Origin: Clostridiales bacterium | GTDB lineage: Bacteria; Bacillota; Clostridia; Peptostreptococcales; JAAYPU01 | Direction: 5' to 3' | Length of the DNA stretch: 11,100 nucleotides | NCBI GenBank assembly: GCA_012519645.1 | Contig: JAAYPU010000356.1 | Coordinates: forward strand, 1-11,100 | Shown here: one piece after another, positions 1-7,170 of the stretch | How positions within the stretch are numbered: position 1 is the stretch's first letter | Layout of the letters: each line of letters opens with the position of its first letter | Translations under genes and position numbers: made by a program | Notes under the pieces: generated by a model | What the model was told of the DNA's origin: nothing | Seen by the model: the letters and a program-made list of their open reading frames with translations, nothing else | Database searches by the model: none

Positions 1-301
1 AATTTACATAAAACATAGTTGTTAAGTTGTTAATTAATATTTTTATTTAAAAAAAATATAATGGTTATATAAATATTATTGTTGAACAGCTTAAATCTAT
101 TAATTTTACTATATTTTTTTATAGTTTTAACAGTAAATCAATATTGTATGATTATAATATATACAGTAATAAAATTACGGTTAACATATTTATTCGAAGA
201 AGACAGCGTAATCCGGTTATGTTATAATATATTGTACTAACTTGTTTTAGACTAAGTATGAATTGGGTAAGAAAGTGATAGAGCAATTTTGAGGTGAAAT
301 A
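1..301. other. AT-rich intergenic region upstream of rarA
   Basis: No credible gene is seen in this stretch. The one open frame on the minus strand lies in very AT-rich sequence, lacks a convincing ribosome site and resembles no family I know. Two TATAAT boxes occur, at 153-158 and 223-228. The second has the better promoter context and is listed separately. What lies to the left of base 1 cannot be judged. Confidence 0.6.
200..228 (+). promoter_or_regulatory. Probable sigma-A promoter for rarA and ispH–S1
   Basis: A perfect TATAAT at 223-228 is preceded by TG one base upstream (extended -10). At a 17-base spacing lies AAGACA (200-205), a 4 of 6 match to TTGACA. Transcription would start near 235, giving a leader of about 65 bases. 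A second TATAAT at 153-158 has only TTAACA at an unfavourable 20-base spacing. Confidence 0.6.
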
Positions 302-1558
302 ATGAATCCATTGGCAGACAGAATACGACCTGAGGAGCTCATTGATATTGTCGGACAAGAACATGTTATCGGTGAGGGGAAGCTGTTAAACAGAATATTG
401 GACTCTAAGATGATACCAAATATGATCTTTTTCGGACCATCAGGCGTTGGTAAAACAACGGTAGCGCAGATTATTGCCAAAAACTCAAACAAAAGATTTT
501 TTAAATTAAACGGTACCAGTGCAAATTTAGATGATATAAAGCAGGTAATTACTCAGATTGGCACACTTACTACTTTAAACGGAATTTTACTGTATATTGA
601 TGAGCTGCATTATCTTAATAAGCGTCAGCAGCAATCTATATTGGAATACATAGAAAACGGTGACATAACTTTGATTGGCAGTACAACGGAAAATGTCAAT
701 TTTACAATATTTAATTCACTTCTCAGCAGATGCAGTATCATAGAGTTTAAGCCATTGTCTGCTGCAAGTATCGTTTTAGGTTTAAAAAGAGCTGTTTCTA
801 AAGAAGAAGATAGATTAAATATCAAAATATCCTATGATGACAACGTATTAACATATATATCGGAAGTGTCCAGCGGTGATTTAAGGAAAGCACTTAATAC
901 GCTGGAGCTTATAATCAATACCTATAAAGCTGATGAAGAACGAATTTTACATATAGATTTAGATAAAGCTAAGGATTGTTCACAAAGTAAAATAATGTAT
1001 CATGACAGAGATGGTGACGGACATTATAATTTATTAAGCTATTTGCAGAAAAGCATTCGGGGTTCTGACCCGCAGGCCAGTATTCATGCACTTGCACGTC
1101 TTATTAAGGGCGGAGACTTAAATGCTATATGCAGACGTTTATTAGTCATTGCCGCCGAAGACGTTGGTCTTGCGCATCCTAATGCGGTGAGCATAGTAAA
1201 AGCTTGTACCGATGCTGCCTTTCAAATTGGACTTCCCGAAGCAAGGATTCCCTTAGCTGATGCCACATTATTACTTGCATTGGCACCAAAGTCCAATTCA
1301 GCCTATATGGCAATTTCTGAAGCATTAAATGATCTGGATTCGATGGATACAGGTAGTATTCCTGATTATCTATGTGACGGACATACAAATATTGCAAAGA
1401 ATAGTGGAAAGGAATACTTATATCCGCATAATTATCCTAATAATTATGTAAAACAGCAATATATGCCTGATAAAATAAAGGATAGAATTTATTATAAATA
1501 TGGAGAAAATAAGTTTGAACAAGCTTTTAAGGATTACTGGGAAAAAGTTAAAAAATAA
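302..1558 (+). CDS. rarA: Replication-associated recombination protein A (RarA/MgsA-type AAA+ ATPase)
   Basis: This 418-residue cytoplasmic AAA+ ATPase belongs to the RarA/MgsA/WRNIP1 family, which acts at stalled replication forks and is structurally related to clamp-loader subunits and RuvB. Visible motifs are Walker A GPSGVGKTT (residues 45-53), Walker B LLYIDELH (96-103), a sensor 1 segment GSTTEN (126-131), the arginine finger in LLSRC (R143) and sensor 2 GDLRKALN (192-199). The C-terminal half carries the family block SIRGSDPQAS (251-260) and the segment AAEDVGLAHP (284-293) of the tetramerisation domain. Most family members read DEIHRFNK at Walker B, while this one reads DELHYLNK, a mild variant that keeps the Asp-Glu pair. 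Length is normal. The ATG is preceded by GAGGTG (291-296) at 5 bases. The next gene begins 39 bases after the stop, so the two are probably co-transcribed. Confidence 0.93.
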   Translation: MNPLADRIRPEELIDIVGQEHVIGEGKLLNRILDSKMIPNMIFFGPSGVGKTTVAQIIAKNSNKRFFKLNGTSANLDDIKQVITQIGTLTTLNGILLYIDELHYLNKRQQQSILEYIENGDITLIGSTTENVNFTIFNSLLSRCSIIEFKPLSAASIVLGLKRAVSKEEDRLNIKISYDDNVLTYISEVSSGDLRKALNTLELIINTYKADEERILHIDLDKAKDCSQSKIMYHDRDGDGHYNLLSYLQKSIRGSDPQASIHALARLIKGGDLNAICRRLLVIAAEDVGLAHPNAVSIVKACTDAAFQIGLPEARIPLADATLLLALAPKSNSAYMAISEALNDLDSMDTGSIPDYLCDGHTNIAKNSGKEYLYPHNYPNNYVKQQYMPDKIKDRIYYKYGENKFEQAFKDYWEKVKK

Positions 1559-1597
1559 CTTTTATTGTGCAAAGCACTGATGATTGGAGGCAGTTTA

Positions 1598-3628
1598 TTG
1601 GAAATCATACTGGCAAAGCATTCAGGTTTTTGTTTTGGCGTAAAGGAAGCCATTAACAGAACATATGAAGTTATTGAGCAATATAAAGGTACCAATAAAA
1701 AAATCTATACTTATGGCCCGCTGATACATAATAAACAAGTAACTGATGGATTAGAAAAAATGGGAGTTTATTCGACGGAGTCTTTAGATAATATAGAGGA
1801 AGGCAGTATAGTAATTATAAGATCTCACGGTGTTCCTAAGGCCTTTTATGACGAAGCAAATGAAAAGGGAATTGAGGTTATAGATGCTACCTGTAAATTT
1901 GTTCGAAAGGTTCAGGAAACTGCAAAAAATAGCCATGAAAAGGGATCCAAGGTTGTAATTGTAGGTGACAAAAATCATCCTGAAGTTATTGGTATCAATG
2001 GTTGGTGCGATAATGATGCGATTATAATAGAAAGTATTGAAGATGCGGAAAGAATAAATTTAGATAATATTTGTATAGTTGCACAAACTACTATTACGAA
2101 TGAAATGTGGGAAAAAATCATTGAGGTGTTTGACAGGAAGCAGATCAATAGCGAAAAGAATAATACGATTTGTTCCGCTACTGAAGCGAGGCAGTTGAGC
2201 TGCGAACAAACAGCAAAAGAAGCAGATGCCATGCTGATCATAGGCGGTAAACACAGCTCTAATACGCAAAAATTGTATATGATTTCAAAAAAATATTGTG
2301 AAAATACATATTTTATTGAAACAAAAAGCGATTTACCATTGAATGATTTAAAAAAATATAATAAAATTGGAATCGCAGCAGGTGCATCAACACCTGAATG
2401 GATAATTAAGGAGGTTATTACTGTTATGAGTGAACTAAGCTTTCATGGAGAGACTGATAATACAAAAGAAAACACTTCCGAGAATCAAATGTATGATTTA
2501 ATGGAAGAAATAGAGAAATCATTAATAATACCGGGAAAAGGAGAAATAGTTAAAGGTACAGTTATTCAAGTAAGAGATAATGAAATTGTAGTAAATTTAG
2601 GTATTAAAAAAGATGGCATCATTCCTAAGGATGAAATATCTTCAAATTTAACCTTACCCCTGACAAACATGTTTTCCGTTGGGGAAGAAATAGAAGCAGA
2701 GGTTTTAAAAACTGATGATGGGGAAGGAAATTTATTACTGTCCAGAAAAAAATTAAATGCAAATGAAGATTGGAATGATATCTCCGAATCTTTTAAAAAT
2801 AAATCCGTTATAGAAGTAAAGGTTAAAAATAAAGTCAAAGGCGGAGTTGTTGCGGCGTATAAAGATATAACAGGGTTTATTCCTGTTTCTCAATTAGCTG
2901 ATAAATATGTAGAAAATATTGATGAATATGTAGGAAGAGTTTTACCCGTAAAAATTACGCAATTAGATAAAAAGAAGAATAAGGTAATTTTTTCGCACAG
3001 AGTTCTTTTAGAAGAAGAAAAAGCAAAAAATGTTGAAAAAGTATGGAACAGTATTTCCGAAGGAGATATAGTAGAAGGTAAAGTAATGCGGTTTACTGAT
3101 TATGGAGCTTTTATTGATATTGGAGGTATTGATGGATTGCTTCATATTTCCGAGATTTCATGGGGAAAAATCAACCATCCTTCCGATGTGTTAAAAATTG
3201 GCCAAAAGATAAAAGTAAAAATATTATCTATGGATAAAGAAAATGAAAAAGTATCCTTAGGTCTGAAGCAAACTACAGAGGAACCATGGAAAATATTGGA
3301 GCAAAAATACAAAATTGGTGATATAGTAGAAGGAAAGGTCGTTCAAATAAAGGAATATGGACTTTTCGTTGAGATTGAACCAGGTATGGATGGACTTGTA
3401 CATATCTCCGAAATTGCACATAAGCATGTAACAAATCCTGCAAATGAAGTTAAAATAGGAGAGGTTGTAAAAGTTAAAATACTGGATATTGACAAAGAAA
3501 ACAAACGCATCAGTTTAAGTATTAAAGAAACCATTGAAAAACCATCTGAGGAACCGGTAAAACCTATAGAACCTGTTGTAGAGCCTTCAGAAGAAGTAAA
3601 AGAAGATATACCGGAGGAAATTTCATAA
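1598..3628 (+). CDS. ispH: 4-hydroxy-3-methylbut-2-enyl diphosphate reductase fused to four S1 RNA-binding domains
   Basis: This 676-residue fusion has an N-terminal IspH domain (about 1-280), the iron-sulfur enzyme that makes IPP and DMAPP in the last MEP-pathway step. The three cluster cysteines are present as C12 (GFCFGVK), C99 (DATCKFV) and C192 (TICSATEARQ). Substrate-pocket residues are also visible: H44, H77 (RSHGVP), H127 and E129 (NHPEV), S220/N222 and S264. Four S1 repeats follow, at roughly 314-384, 402-468, 487-557 and 572-643. The last two are the most canonical (DYGAFIDIGG, EYGLFVEIEPG). A Pro/Glu-rich tail ends the protein. The reading frame is open from TTG 1565, but GGAGG at 1586-1590 sits 7 bases before TTG 1598, and the protein then begins MEIILAKHSGFCFG as IspH proteins do, so 1598 is the chosen start. 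The fusion is a known clostridial arrangement. Whether the S1 part serves as ribosomal protein S1 cannot be told from sequence. Confidence 0.93.
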   Translation: MEIILAKHSGFCFGVKEAINRTYEVIEQYKGTNKKIYTYGPLIHNKQVTDGLEKMGVYSTESLDNIEEGSIVIIRSHGVPKAFYDEANEKGIEVIDATCKFVRKVQETAKNSHEKGSKVVIVGDKNHPEVIGINGWCDNDAIIIESIEDAERINLDNICIVAQTTITNEMWEKIIEVFDRKQINSEKNNTICSATEARQLSCEQTAKEADAMLIIGGKHSSNTQKLYMISKKYCENTYFIETKSDLPLNDLKKYNKIGIAAGASTPEWIIKEVITVMSELSFHGETDNTKENTSENQMYDLMEEIEKSLIIPGKGEIVKGTVIQVRDNEIVVNLGIKKDGIIPKDEISSNLTLPLTNMFSVGEEIEAEVLKTDDGEGNLLLSRKKLNANEDWNDISESFKNKSVIEVKVKNKVKGGVVAAYKDITGFIPVSQLADKYVENIDEYVGRVLPVKITQLDKKKNKVIFSHRVLLEEEKAKNVEKVWNSISEGDIVEGKVMRFTDYGAFIDIGGIDGLLHISEISWGKINHPSDVLKIGQKIKVKILSMDKENEKVSLGLKQTTEEPWKILEQKYKIGDIVEGKVVQIKEYGLFVEIEPGMDGLVHISEIAHKHVTNPANEVKIGEVVKVKILDIDKENKRISLSIKETIEKPSEEPVKPIEPVVEPSEEVKEDIPEEIS

Positions 3629-3641
3629 ATGAAATTTCCTC
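3614..3641. repeat. Perfect 13-bp inverted repeat across the ispH–S1 stop codon
   Basis: GAGGAAATTTCAT (3614-3626) and ATGAAATTTCCTC (3629-3641) are exact reverse complements separated by two bases. The TAA stop (3626-3628) lies at the apex, and the left arm encodes the last residues of the protein. The following bases are A/T mixed rather than a T-run, so it is not a classic intrinsic terminator. Confidence 0.75.
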
Positions 3642-3642
3642 A

Positions 3643-3690
3643 AATTAATAATTAATAATCGAGGCGACTTTTGCAGAGTGCTGCAAAAGT
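3643..3690. repeat. Short heptamer run plus 10-bp hairpin, possible minimal member of the intergenic repeat family
   Basis: Two copies of AATTAAT (3643-3656) precede a perfect hairpin with ACTTTTGCAG (3667-3676), loop AGTG, and CTGCAAAAGT (3681-3690). The layout resembles the larger elements at 6546, 7773 and 10721, but membership is uncertain because there are few heptamers and no right arm. Confidence 0.45.
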
Positions 3691-3716
3691 TAGATTTATT
3701 TAAAATATAGATGATT

Positions 3717-3755
3717 AAAGCTCATAAAACAAAGTTTTATGAGCTTTATTTATTT
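3717..3755 (+). terminator. Intrinsic terminator after ispH–S1
   Basis: A perfect 14-bp stem, AAAGCTCATAAAAC (3717-3730) with GTTTTATGAGCTTT (3734-3747), has a 3-base AAA loop and is followed by the T-rich run ATTTATTTG. It should end the rarA-ispH transcript. The stem is symmetrical, with A/T at both ends, so it could also work on the minus strand, where no gene is seen to need it. Confidence 0.8.
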
Positions 3756-3827
3756 GTTCATAATTAATTCTCATAAAAGCAGATGATAAGGAAACAATAA
3801 ATACAGAGATCGAGAGGAGTGTTATGG

Positions 3828-4256
3828 ATGAATGGAAATGCTGAATTATTAAATTTTATTTATCAGAATTCTCAAATGGGAGTAGATACGATTAAACAGC
3901 TTGTAGATATTGCTGAGGATGACAAATTTATAAAACATTTAGAGTCTCAATTAAAAGAATATAAAGAAATCCATAGTTCTGCACGCAAAATGTTAAATGA
4001 GAATGGGTACGATGAAAAAGGAATAAGTGCCTTAGAAAAAATAAGAACCTATTTAATGATAAATATGCAGACAATAACAGATAAATCTGCTTCGCATATC
4101 GCAGAAATGCTGATAATAGGAAGCAATATGGGAGTAATCAATGCTATCAAAAATATCAATAAATATAAGAATGCAGAAAAGAATATCCTGCAACTTATGA
4201 AAAAACTGCTTAAGTTTGAAGAAAATAATATACAACAGCTAAAAGAATTTCTTTAG
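3828..4256 (+). CDS. Conserved hypothetical protein, predicted helical bundle
   Basis: I cannot assign a function. The 142-residue product is almost entirely amphipathic helix by eye, with likely helices near residues 3-30, 33-58, 66-98, 100-115 and 117-140. It has no signal peptide, membrane segment or cysteine. The overall look is of a small ferritin-like four-helix bundle, but the paired ExxH metal motifs are not evident (EYKEIH at 44-49 and EE at 131-132 are the nearest). ATG 3828 is chosen because AGGAG (3815-3819) lies 8 bases upstream. GTG 3819 is in frame but overlaps that ribosome site. Proteins with a similar pattern are, from memory, common in Clostridia. The gene stands alone after a terminator, and its TAG overlaps the stop codon of convergent recN, with no terminator between them. 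No clear promoter is visible in the roughly 70 bases after the upstream terminator. Confidence 0.8.
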   Translation: MNGNAELLNFIYQNSQMGVDTIKQLVDIAEDDKFIKHLESQLKEYKEIHSSARKMLNENGYDEKGISALEKIRTYLMINMQTITDKSASHIAEMLIIGSNMGVINAIKNINKYKNAEKNILQLMKKLLKFEENNIQQLKEFL

Positions 4257-5959
4257 CTTATGGTACTATAAAAGACCTTTGATTGATTGAGCATATCTTC
4301 GGCATTTTTTATTGCAGCTGAGGAGATTTTTTCTCCGCCAAGCATTCTGGCAATTTCTTCAATGGTTTCAGGTTCGCTTAATTCTTTAAGTATAGTTTGA
4401 GTAGAATCGGTATCTGATTTTTTTGTAATAAGATAATTTTGATTACCCATTACCGCAATTTGAGGTAAATGTGTAATACATATTATTTGATGATTTTTAG
4501 AAATTTGTGCGAGCTTTTTTCCTACTATGCTGGCAGTAGCTCCGCTGATACCGTTATCGATTTCATCAAAGATCATGGTTGAGATACCGTCAAAATCGCC
4601 GATTATTCTTTTAAAGGCCAACATGATTCTTGAAATTTCACCGCCGGATGCTATCTTGGTTAAAGGCTTAACAGGTTCTCCTTTATTTGTTGAAATCAAG
4701 AATTCAACTATATCGGTACCATTTGGTGAATATATAAGATTGCCTTGCGAATCCATATTTGTTCTAAAATACACTACAAAATCCGCATGATTAAAATTAA
4801 GCTCCATAAGCTCTTTGGATATTGCTTCTTCAATTCTGAGGGCGGCTTTTTTTCTTAAATTGCTGAGTTCTTCGCTTTCTTTTTTTAGGGTAGATTCTAT
4901 TTCTTTCAGTTTTGATTCTAGGTCGTTAATTGAATCATCTGCATTTTCGATGACTTGCAGTTCTTTTTGGATTTTTTCTTTATATTCAAGTATTTTTTCT
5001 ATACTGTTTCCATATTTTTTCTTAAGCATATTTATTAATTCCAAGCGTTCCTGAATTTCATCCAGTTGATGAGGAGAGTATTGAATAGAATCTTTATATT
5101 TGCGAATGTCTTCGCAAATACTTTCCAATTGGTATAGATTGTCTATTATTCCGGATTCAATCGATGCAAATCTTGAATCATAGACAGCTATTTCTTTTAA
5201 TAAAGAGGAGGCTTTTCCCAATTTTGAAATGACATCATCTTCATCTCCAAATATCAGATTGTAAGAGATGGATAAATTCTGGAAAATTTTTTCGCTGTTT
5301 TGAAGTATGTTTAGAGATTGCTGTAGAGATTCATCTTCTCCAGGAATAAGGCATGCTGCTGAAATTTCGTTTAATTCGTATTGCAAAAAATCCTTTTTTC
5401 TTTCGAAATCATCTTTAGCTTTTATTAGTTTATTCAAATCATTATATAAATGAGTATACTCTGAGTAGGTTTCTTGAAACTTGATTTTTGCTTTCTCAAT
5501 TACTGCAGAGTCGTAAGAATCTATTAAATTTAAATGATTTTCTGAATTTAACAGTGACTGGTGGTCATATTGACCGTGGATGTCAACGATTTTGCCGCAT
5601 ATTTTATTAAGTAAAGATACTGTTACTAAAGTATCATTTACTTTGCATATGCTTTTTCCTGATGTAAATATTTCTCTTGTGATAATCAAGGTGTTATTAT
5701 CTATTTGAATATCGTTTTCTTCTAAAACATCCAAAACAGACGGGCTTTTTATATCGATAACCAGCTGTATGATTGCCTTATCTTTTCCTGAACGAATATA
5801 AGTAGTATCAGCCCGATTTCCTAATGCCATGCTAATGGCTTCGATTATTATGGATTTGCCGGCACCTGTTTCTCCCGTAATAATATTAAGACCTTCGTAA
5901 AAGTCAGCAGTTAATGTGTCAATAAGAGCAAAGTTTTTAACTGAAAGATGGGAAATCAT
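4253..5959 (-). CDS. recN: DNA repair protein RecN (SMC-like ATPase)
   Basis: This 568-residue SMC-like protein acts early in double-strand-break repair, binding ends and helping RecA-dependent recombination in the cytoplasm. The split ABC ATPase is complete: Walker A GETGAGKS (29-36), signature ASGGEISR (437-444), Walker B TMIFDEID (461-468) and the H-loop histidine H497 in CITHLPQ. Between them lies a long charged coiled-coil region (about 160-400), as in the family, and the length is typical. The frame can be opened at GTG 5968, but on the coding strand AGGTGA lies about 6 bases before ATG 5959, and RecN proteins normally begin MISHLSVKNFALI, so 5959 is chosen. The start lies 13 bases after the argR stop, indicating an argR-recN operon, a conserved Firmicutes pair. 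Its TAA overlaps the TAG of the convergent hypothetical gene. Confidence 0.96.
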   Translation of the reverse strand: MISHLSVKNFALIDTLTADFYEGLNIITGETGAGKSIIIEAISMALGNRADTTYIRSGKDKAIIQLVIDIKSPSVLDVLEENDIQIDNNTLIITREIFTSGKSICKVNDTLVTVSLLNKICGKIVDIHGQYDHQSLLNSENHLNLIDSYDSAVIEKAKIKFQETYSEYTHLYNDLNKLIKAKDDFERKKDFLQYELNEISAACLIPGEDESLQQSLNILQNSEKIFQNLSISYNLIFGDEDDVISKLGKASSLLKEIAVYDSRFASIESGIIDNLYQLESICEDIRKYKDSIQYSPHQLDEIQERLELINMLKKKYGNSIEKILEYKEKIQKELQVIENADDSINDLESKLKEIESTLKKESEELSNLRKKAALRIEEAISKELMELNFNHADFVVYFRTNMDSQGNLIYSPNGTDIVEFLISTNKGEPVKPLTKIASGGEISRIMLAFKRIIGDFDGISTMIFDEIDNGISGATASIVGKKLAQISKNHQIICITHLPQIAVMGNQNYLITKKSDTDSTQTILKELSEPETIEEIARMLGGEKISSAAIKNAEDMLNQSKVFYSTIS

Positions 5960-5972
5960 ATAAATCACCTAC

Positions 5973-6422
5973 TTATAAAATAAGTTCATTAAATTGTTTA
6001 ACCAGACTTTGTACATTTGCTTTTTCATCCACAACTACAAAAATAGTATTATCACCGGCAATAGTACCGAGTATATTATTCAGATTAAGAGCATCGATTG
6101 CTTCACAAGCTGCATTTGCACAACCGGTCAAGGTTTTAAGAACGATTATATTGTTTGAATGGGAGACAGACAAAATAGTATCTTTAAATACTTTAATGAA
6201 TCTATCTGTAATTGATTGATATGATTGTGTTTCAGCAGAATATTTATATTTTCCTTCATGTGTTTGTATTTTTATAAGTTTTAATTCCTTTATATCTCTT
6301 GAAATTGTGGCTTGTGTTACATGGTATCCACTGTTTATAAGAAGTTGAGCTAGTTCTTCCTGGGTTTCAACTTCATGCTTTTGTATCAACTCAAGTATTT
6401 TATTATGCCTTGAATATTTCAT
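5973..6422 (-). CDS. argR: Arginine repressor ArgR/AhrC
   Basis: This 149-residue hexameric-type regulator senses arginine and binds ARG boxes to repress biosynthesis and, in Bacillus AhrC, activate catabolism. The N-terminal winged helix-turn-helix (1-70) has the family block QEELAQLL (21-28) and VTQATISRDIKEL (35-47), including the DNA-contacting Ser-Arg pair (S41, R42). The C-terminal oligomerisation and arginine-binding domain contains NAACEAID (103-110) and GTIAGDNTIF (119-128). E. coli ArgR reads GDD at this site, where this protein reads GDN. The first Asp, the main ligand contact, is kept. Length is normal. AGGAGG (plus-strand 6428-6433 read in reverse) is 5 bases before the ATG. It is the first gene of a pair with recN. 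A candidate ARG box lies in its own leader, suggesting self-regulation. Confidence 0.95.
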   Translation of the reverse strand: MKYSRHNKILELIQKHEVETQEELAQLLINSGYHVTQATISRDIKELKLIKIQTHEGKYKYSAETQSYQSITDRFIKVFKDTILSVSHSNNIIVLKTLTGCANAACEAIDALNLNNILGTIAGDNTIFVVVDEKANVQSLVKQFNELIL

Positions 6423-6432
6423 GGAAACCTCC

Positions 6433-6446
6433 TGAATATTTATTAA
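6433..6446 (-). promoter_or_regulatory. Candidate ARG box in the argR leader
   Basis: Read on the minus strand the site is TTAATAAATATTCA, a near-palindrome differing by one base from TGAAT-4-ATTCA, the core of known ARG boxes. It lies between the likely argR -10 (6462-6467) and the ribosome site, abutting the AGGAGG. In such AT-rich DNA a one-mismatch match can arise by chance, so this rests mainly on its position. Confidence 0.4.
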
Positions 6447-6461
6447 AAATTATTTATATTT

Positions 6462-6492
6462 ATTATATCATATGAGTTATATTCTTAGGCAA
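6462..6492 (-). promoter_or_regulatory. Probable argR-recN promoter
   Basis: On the minus strand TATAAT (plus 6462-6467) carries an upstream TG one base away, an extended -10. The best -35 is TTGCCT (6487-6492) at a long 19-base spacing, so the extended -10 probably carries the activity. The predicted start near 6455 leaves a leader of about 33 bases. Confidence 0.5.
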
Positions 6493-6497
6493 TAAAA

Positions 6498-6526
6498 TTT
6501 AAAATGTTTGTTTCTTATGGTATAAT
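6498..6526 (+). promoter_or_regulatory. Probable ruvC-ruvA promoter
   Basis: TATAAT (6521-6526) is preceded by TG at 6518-6519, an extended -10, with TTTAAA (6498-6503) at a 17-base spacing as a 4 of 6 -35. Transcription would begin near 6533, so the repeat element at 6546-6650 would lie inside the leader RNA of ruvC. Confidence 0.6.
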
Positions 6527-6545
6527 GCTTTAGAATAGAGTATAG

Positions 6546-6650
6546 AGGTCTCTGGTCTCATGAGAAACTGACAACTGAAAACTGATCATAGCTCGCCCTA
6601 TTTGTGAAACAAATAGTTGGCGAACTTAATTCTTAATTCTTAATTCTTAC
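6546..6650. repeat. Intergenic heptamer-arm/hairpin element, copy in the ruvC leader
   Basis: The left arm is a run of 7-base units, AGGTCTC and TGGTCTC (6546-6559), then a 6-base step, then AACTGAC, AACTGAA and AACTGAT (6566-6586). The core is an imperfect hairpin (6591-6625): CTATTTGT and ACAAATAG around a GAA loop, then a two-base TT bulge, then GCTCGCC against GGCGAAC with one mismatch. The right arm is three exact TTAATTC units (6626-6646). The pair AGGTCTC-TGGTCTC matches AGGTGTC-TGGTGTC at 10883-10896 in 12 of 14 bases. No coding frame fits. Confidence 0.8.
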
Positions 6651-6663
6651 GGGAGAGTAAGTT

Positions 6664-7158
6664 ATGCGTATTATTGGAATAGATCCGGGTTTTGCAATTT
6701 TAGGATACGGAATCATAGAAATAAATGGCAGTAAAATAAAAACCATAGAATATGGAGCCATTACTACACCATCTGATATGCCAATGCCTGACCGCTTAAA
6801 AACTATATACAGCAATTTATCCAATTTAATTACTGAGTATCAGCCCCAGGAAGCATCCATAGAAGAGTTGTTCTTTAACAAAAATACTAAGACAGCTTTA
6901 ATGGTAGGACAGGCAAGAGGAGCGGTCATATTAGCATGTGCAAATAATAACTTAGAAGTATTTGAATATACTCCGCTGCAAATCAAGCAGGCTCTGGTAG
7001 GTTACGGAAGAGCAGAAAAAATGCAGATCCAAGTGATGATAAAAAACATCCTGAATTTAGATACTGTTCCAAAGCCTGATGATATCGCTGATGCGTTAGC
7101 TGCGGCGGTTTGTCATGCTAATTCAAGAAATTATAAAAAACTCTGCTTAGGATACTAA
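6664..7158 (+). CDS. ruvC: Holliday-junction endonuclease RuvC
   Basis: This 164-residue dimeric resolvase, with an RNase H-like fold, nicks four-way junctions symmetrically after RuvAB branch migration. The catalytic acidic residues are visible: D7 in IGIDPGF, E67 in ASIEELFF, and D140 and D143 in PDDIADALAAA. The conserved VGQARG (81-86) and the GYGRAEK-Q loop (113-121) are also present. Length is normal. GGGAG (6651-6655) is 8 bases before the ATG. It is the first gene of the ruvC-ruvA-ruvB cluster, 12 bases ahead of ruvA, and is preceded by a leader of about 130 bases filled mostly by a repeat element. That is long for such a gene. Confidence 0.96.
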   Translation: MRIIGIDPGFAILGYGIIEINGSKIKTIEYGAITTPSDMPMPDRLKTIYSNLSNLITEYQPQEASIEELFFNKNTKTALMVGQARGAVILACANNNLEVFEYTPLQIKQALVGYGRAEKMQIQVMIKNILNLDTVPKPDDIADALAAAVCHANSRNYKKLCLGY

Positions 7159-7170
7159 GGAGGAATGTAA

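Noticed and set aside
119..124. Intrinsic terminator from a gene left of the window at the T-run near 113-121
   Set aside because: The T-run is not preceded by a convincing G+C-bearing hairpin.
302..1558. Reading the AAA+ gene as a second ruvB or dnaX
   Set aside because: The C-terminal SIRGSDP and AEDVGLA blocks and total length fit RarA, while the true ruvB with a winged-helix domain is at 7977-9002.
1565..1597. Upstream TTG 1565 or ATG 1580 as start of ispH–S1
   Set aside because: Neither has a ribosome site. GGAGG at 1586-1590 lies inside that extension and is ideally placed for TTG 1598, which gives the family-typical N-terminus.
3819..3827. GTG 3819 as start of the hypothetical gene
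   Set aside because: It overlaps the AGGAG ribosome site, which is correctly spaced for ATG 3828.
4245..4265. Bidirectional terminator between the hypothetical gene and recN
   Set aside because: The stop codons overlap and I find no stem-loop in the immediate vicinity.
5960..5968. GTG start of recN at 5968
   Set aside because: The GTG is part of the AGGTGA ribosome site itself. ATG at 5959 gives the normal RecN N-terminus.
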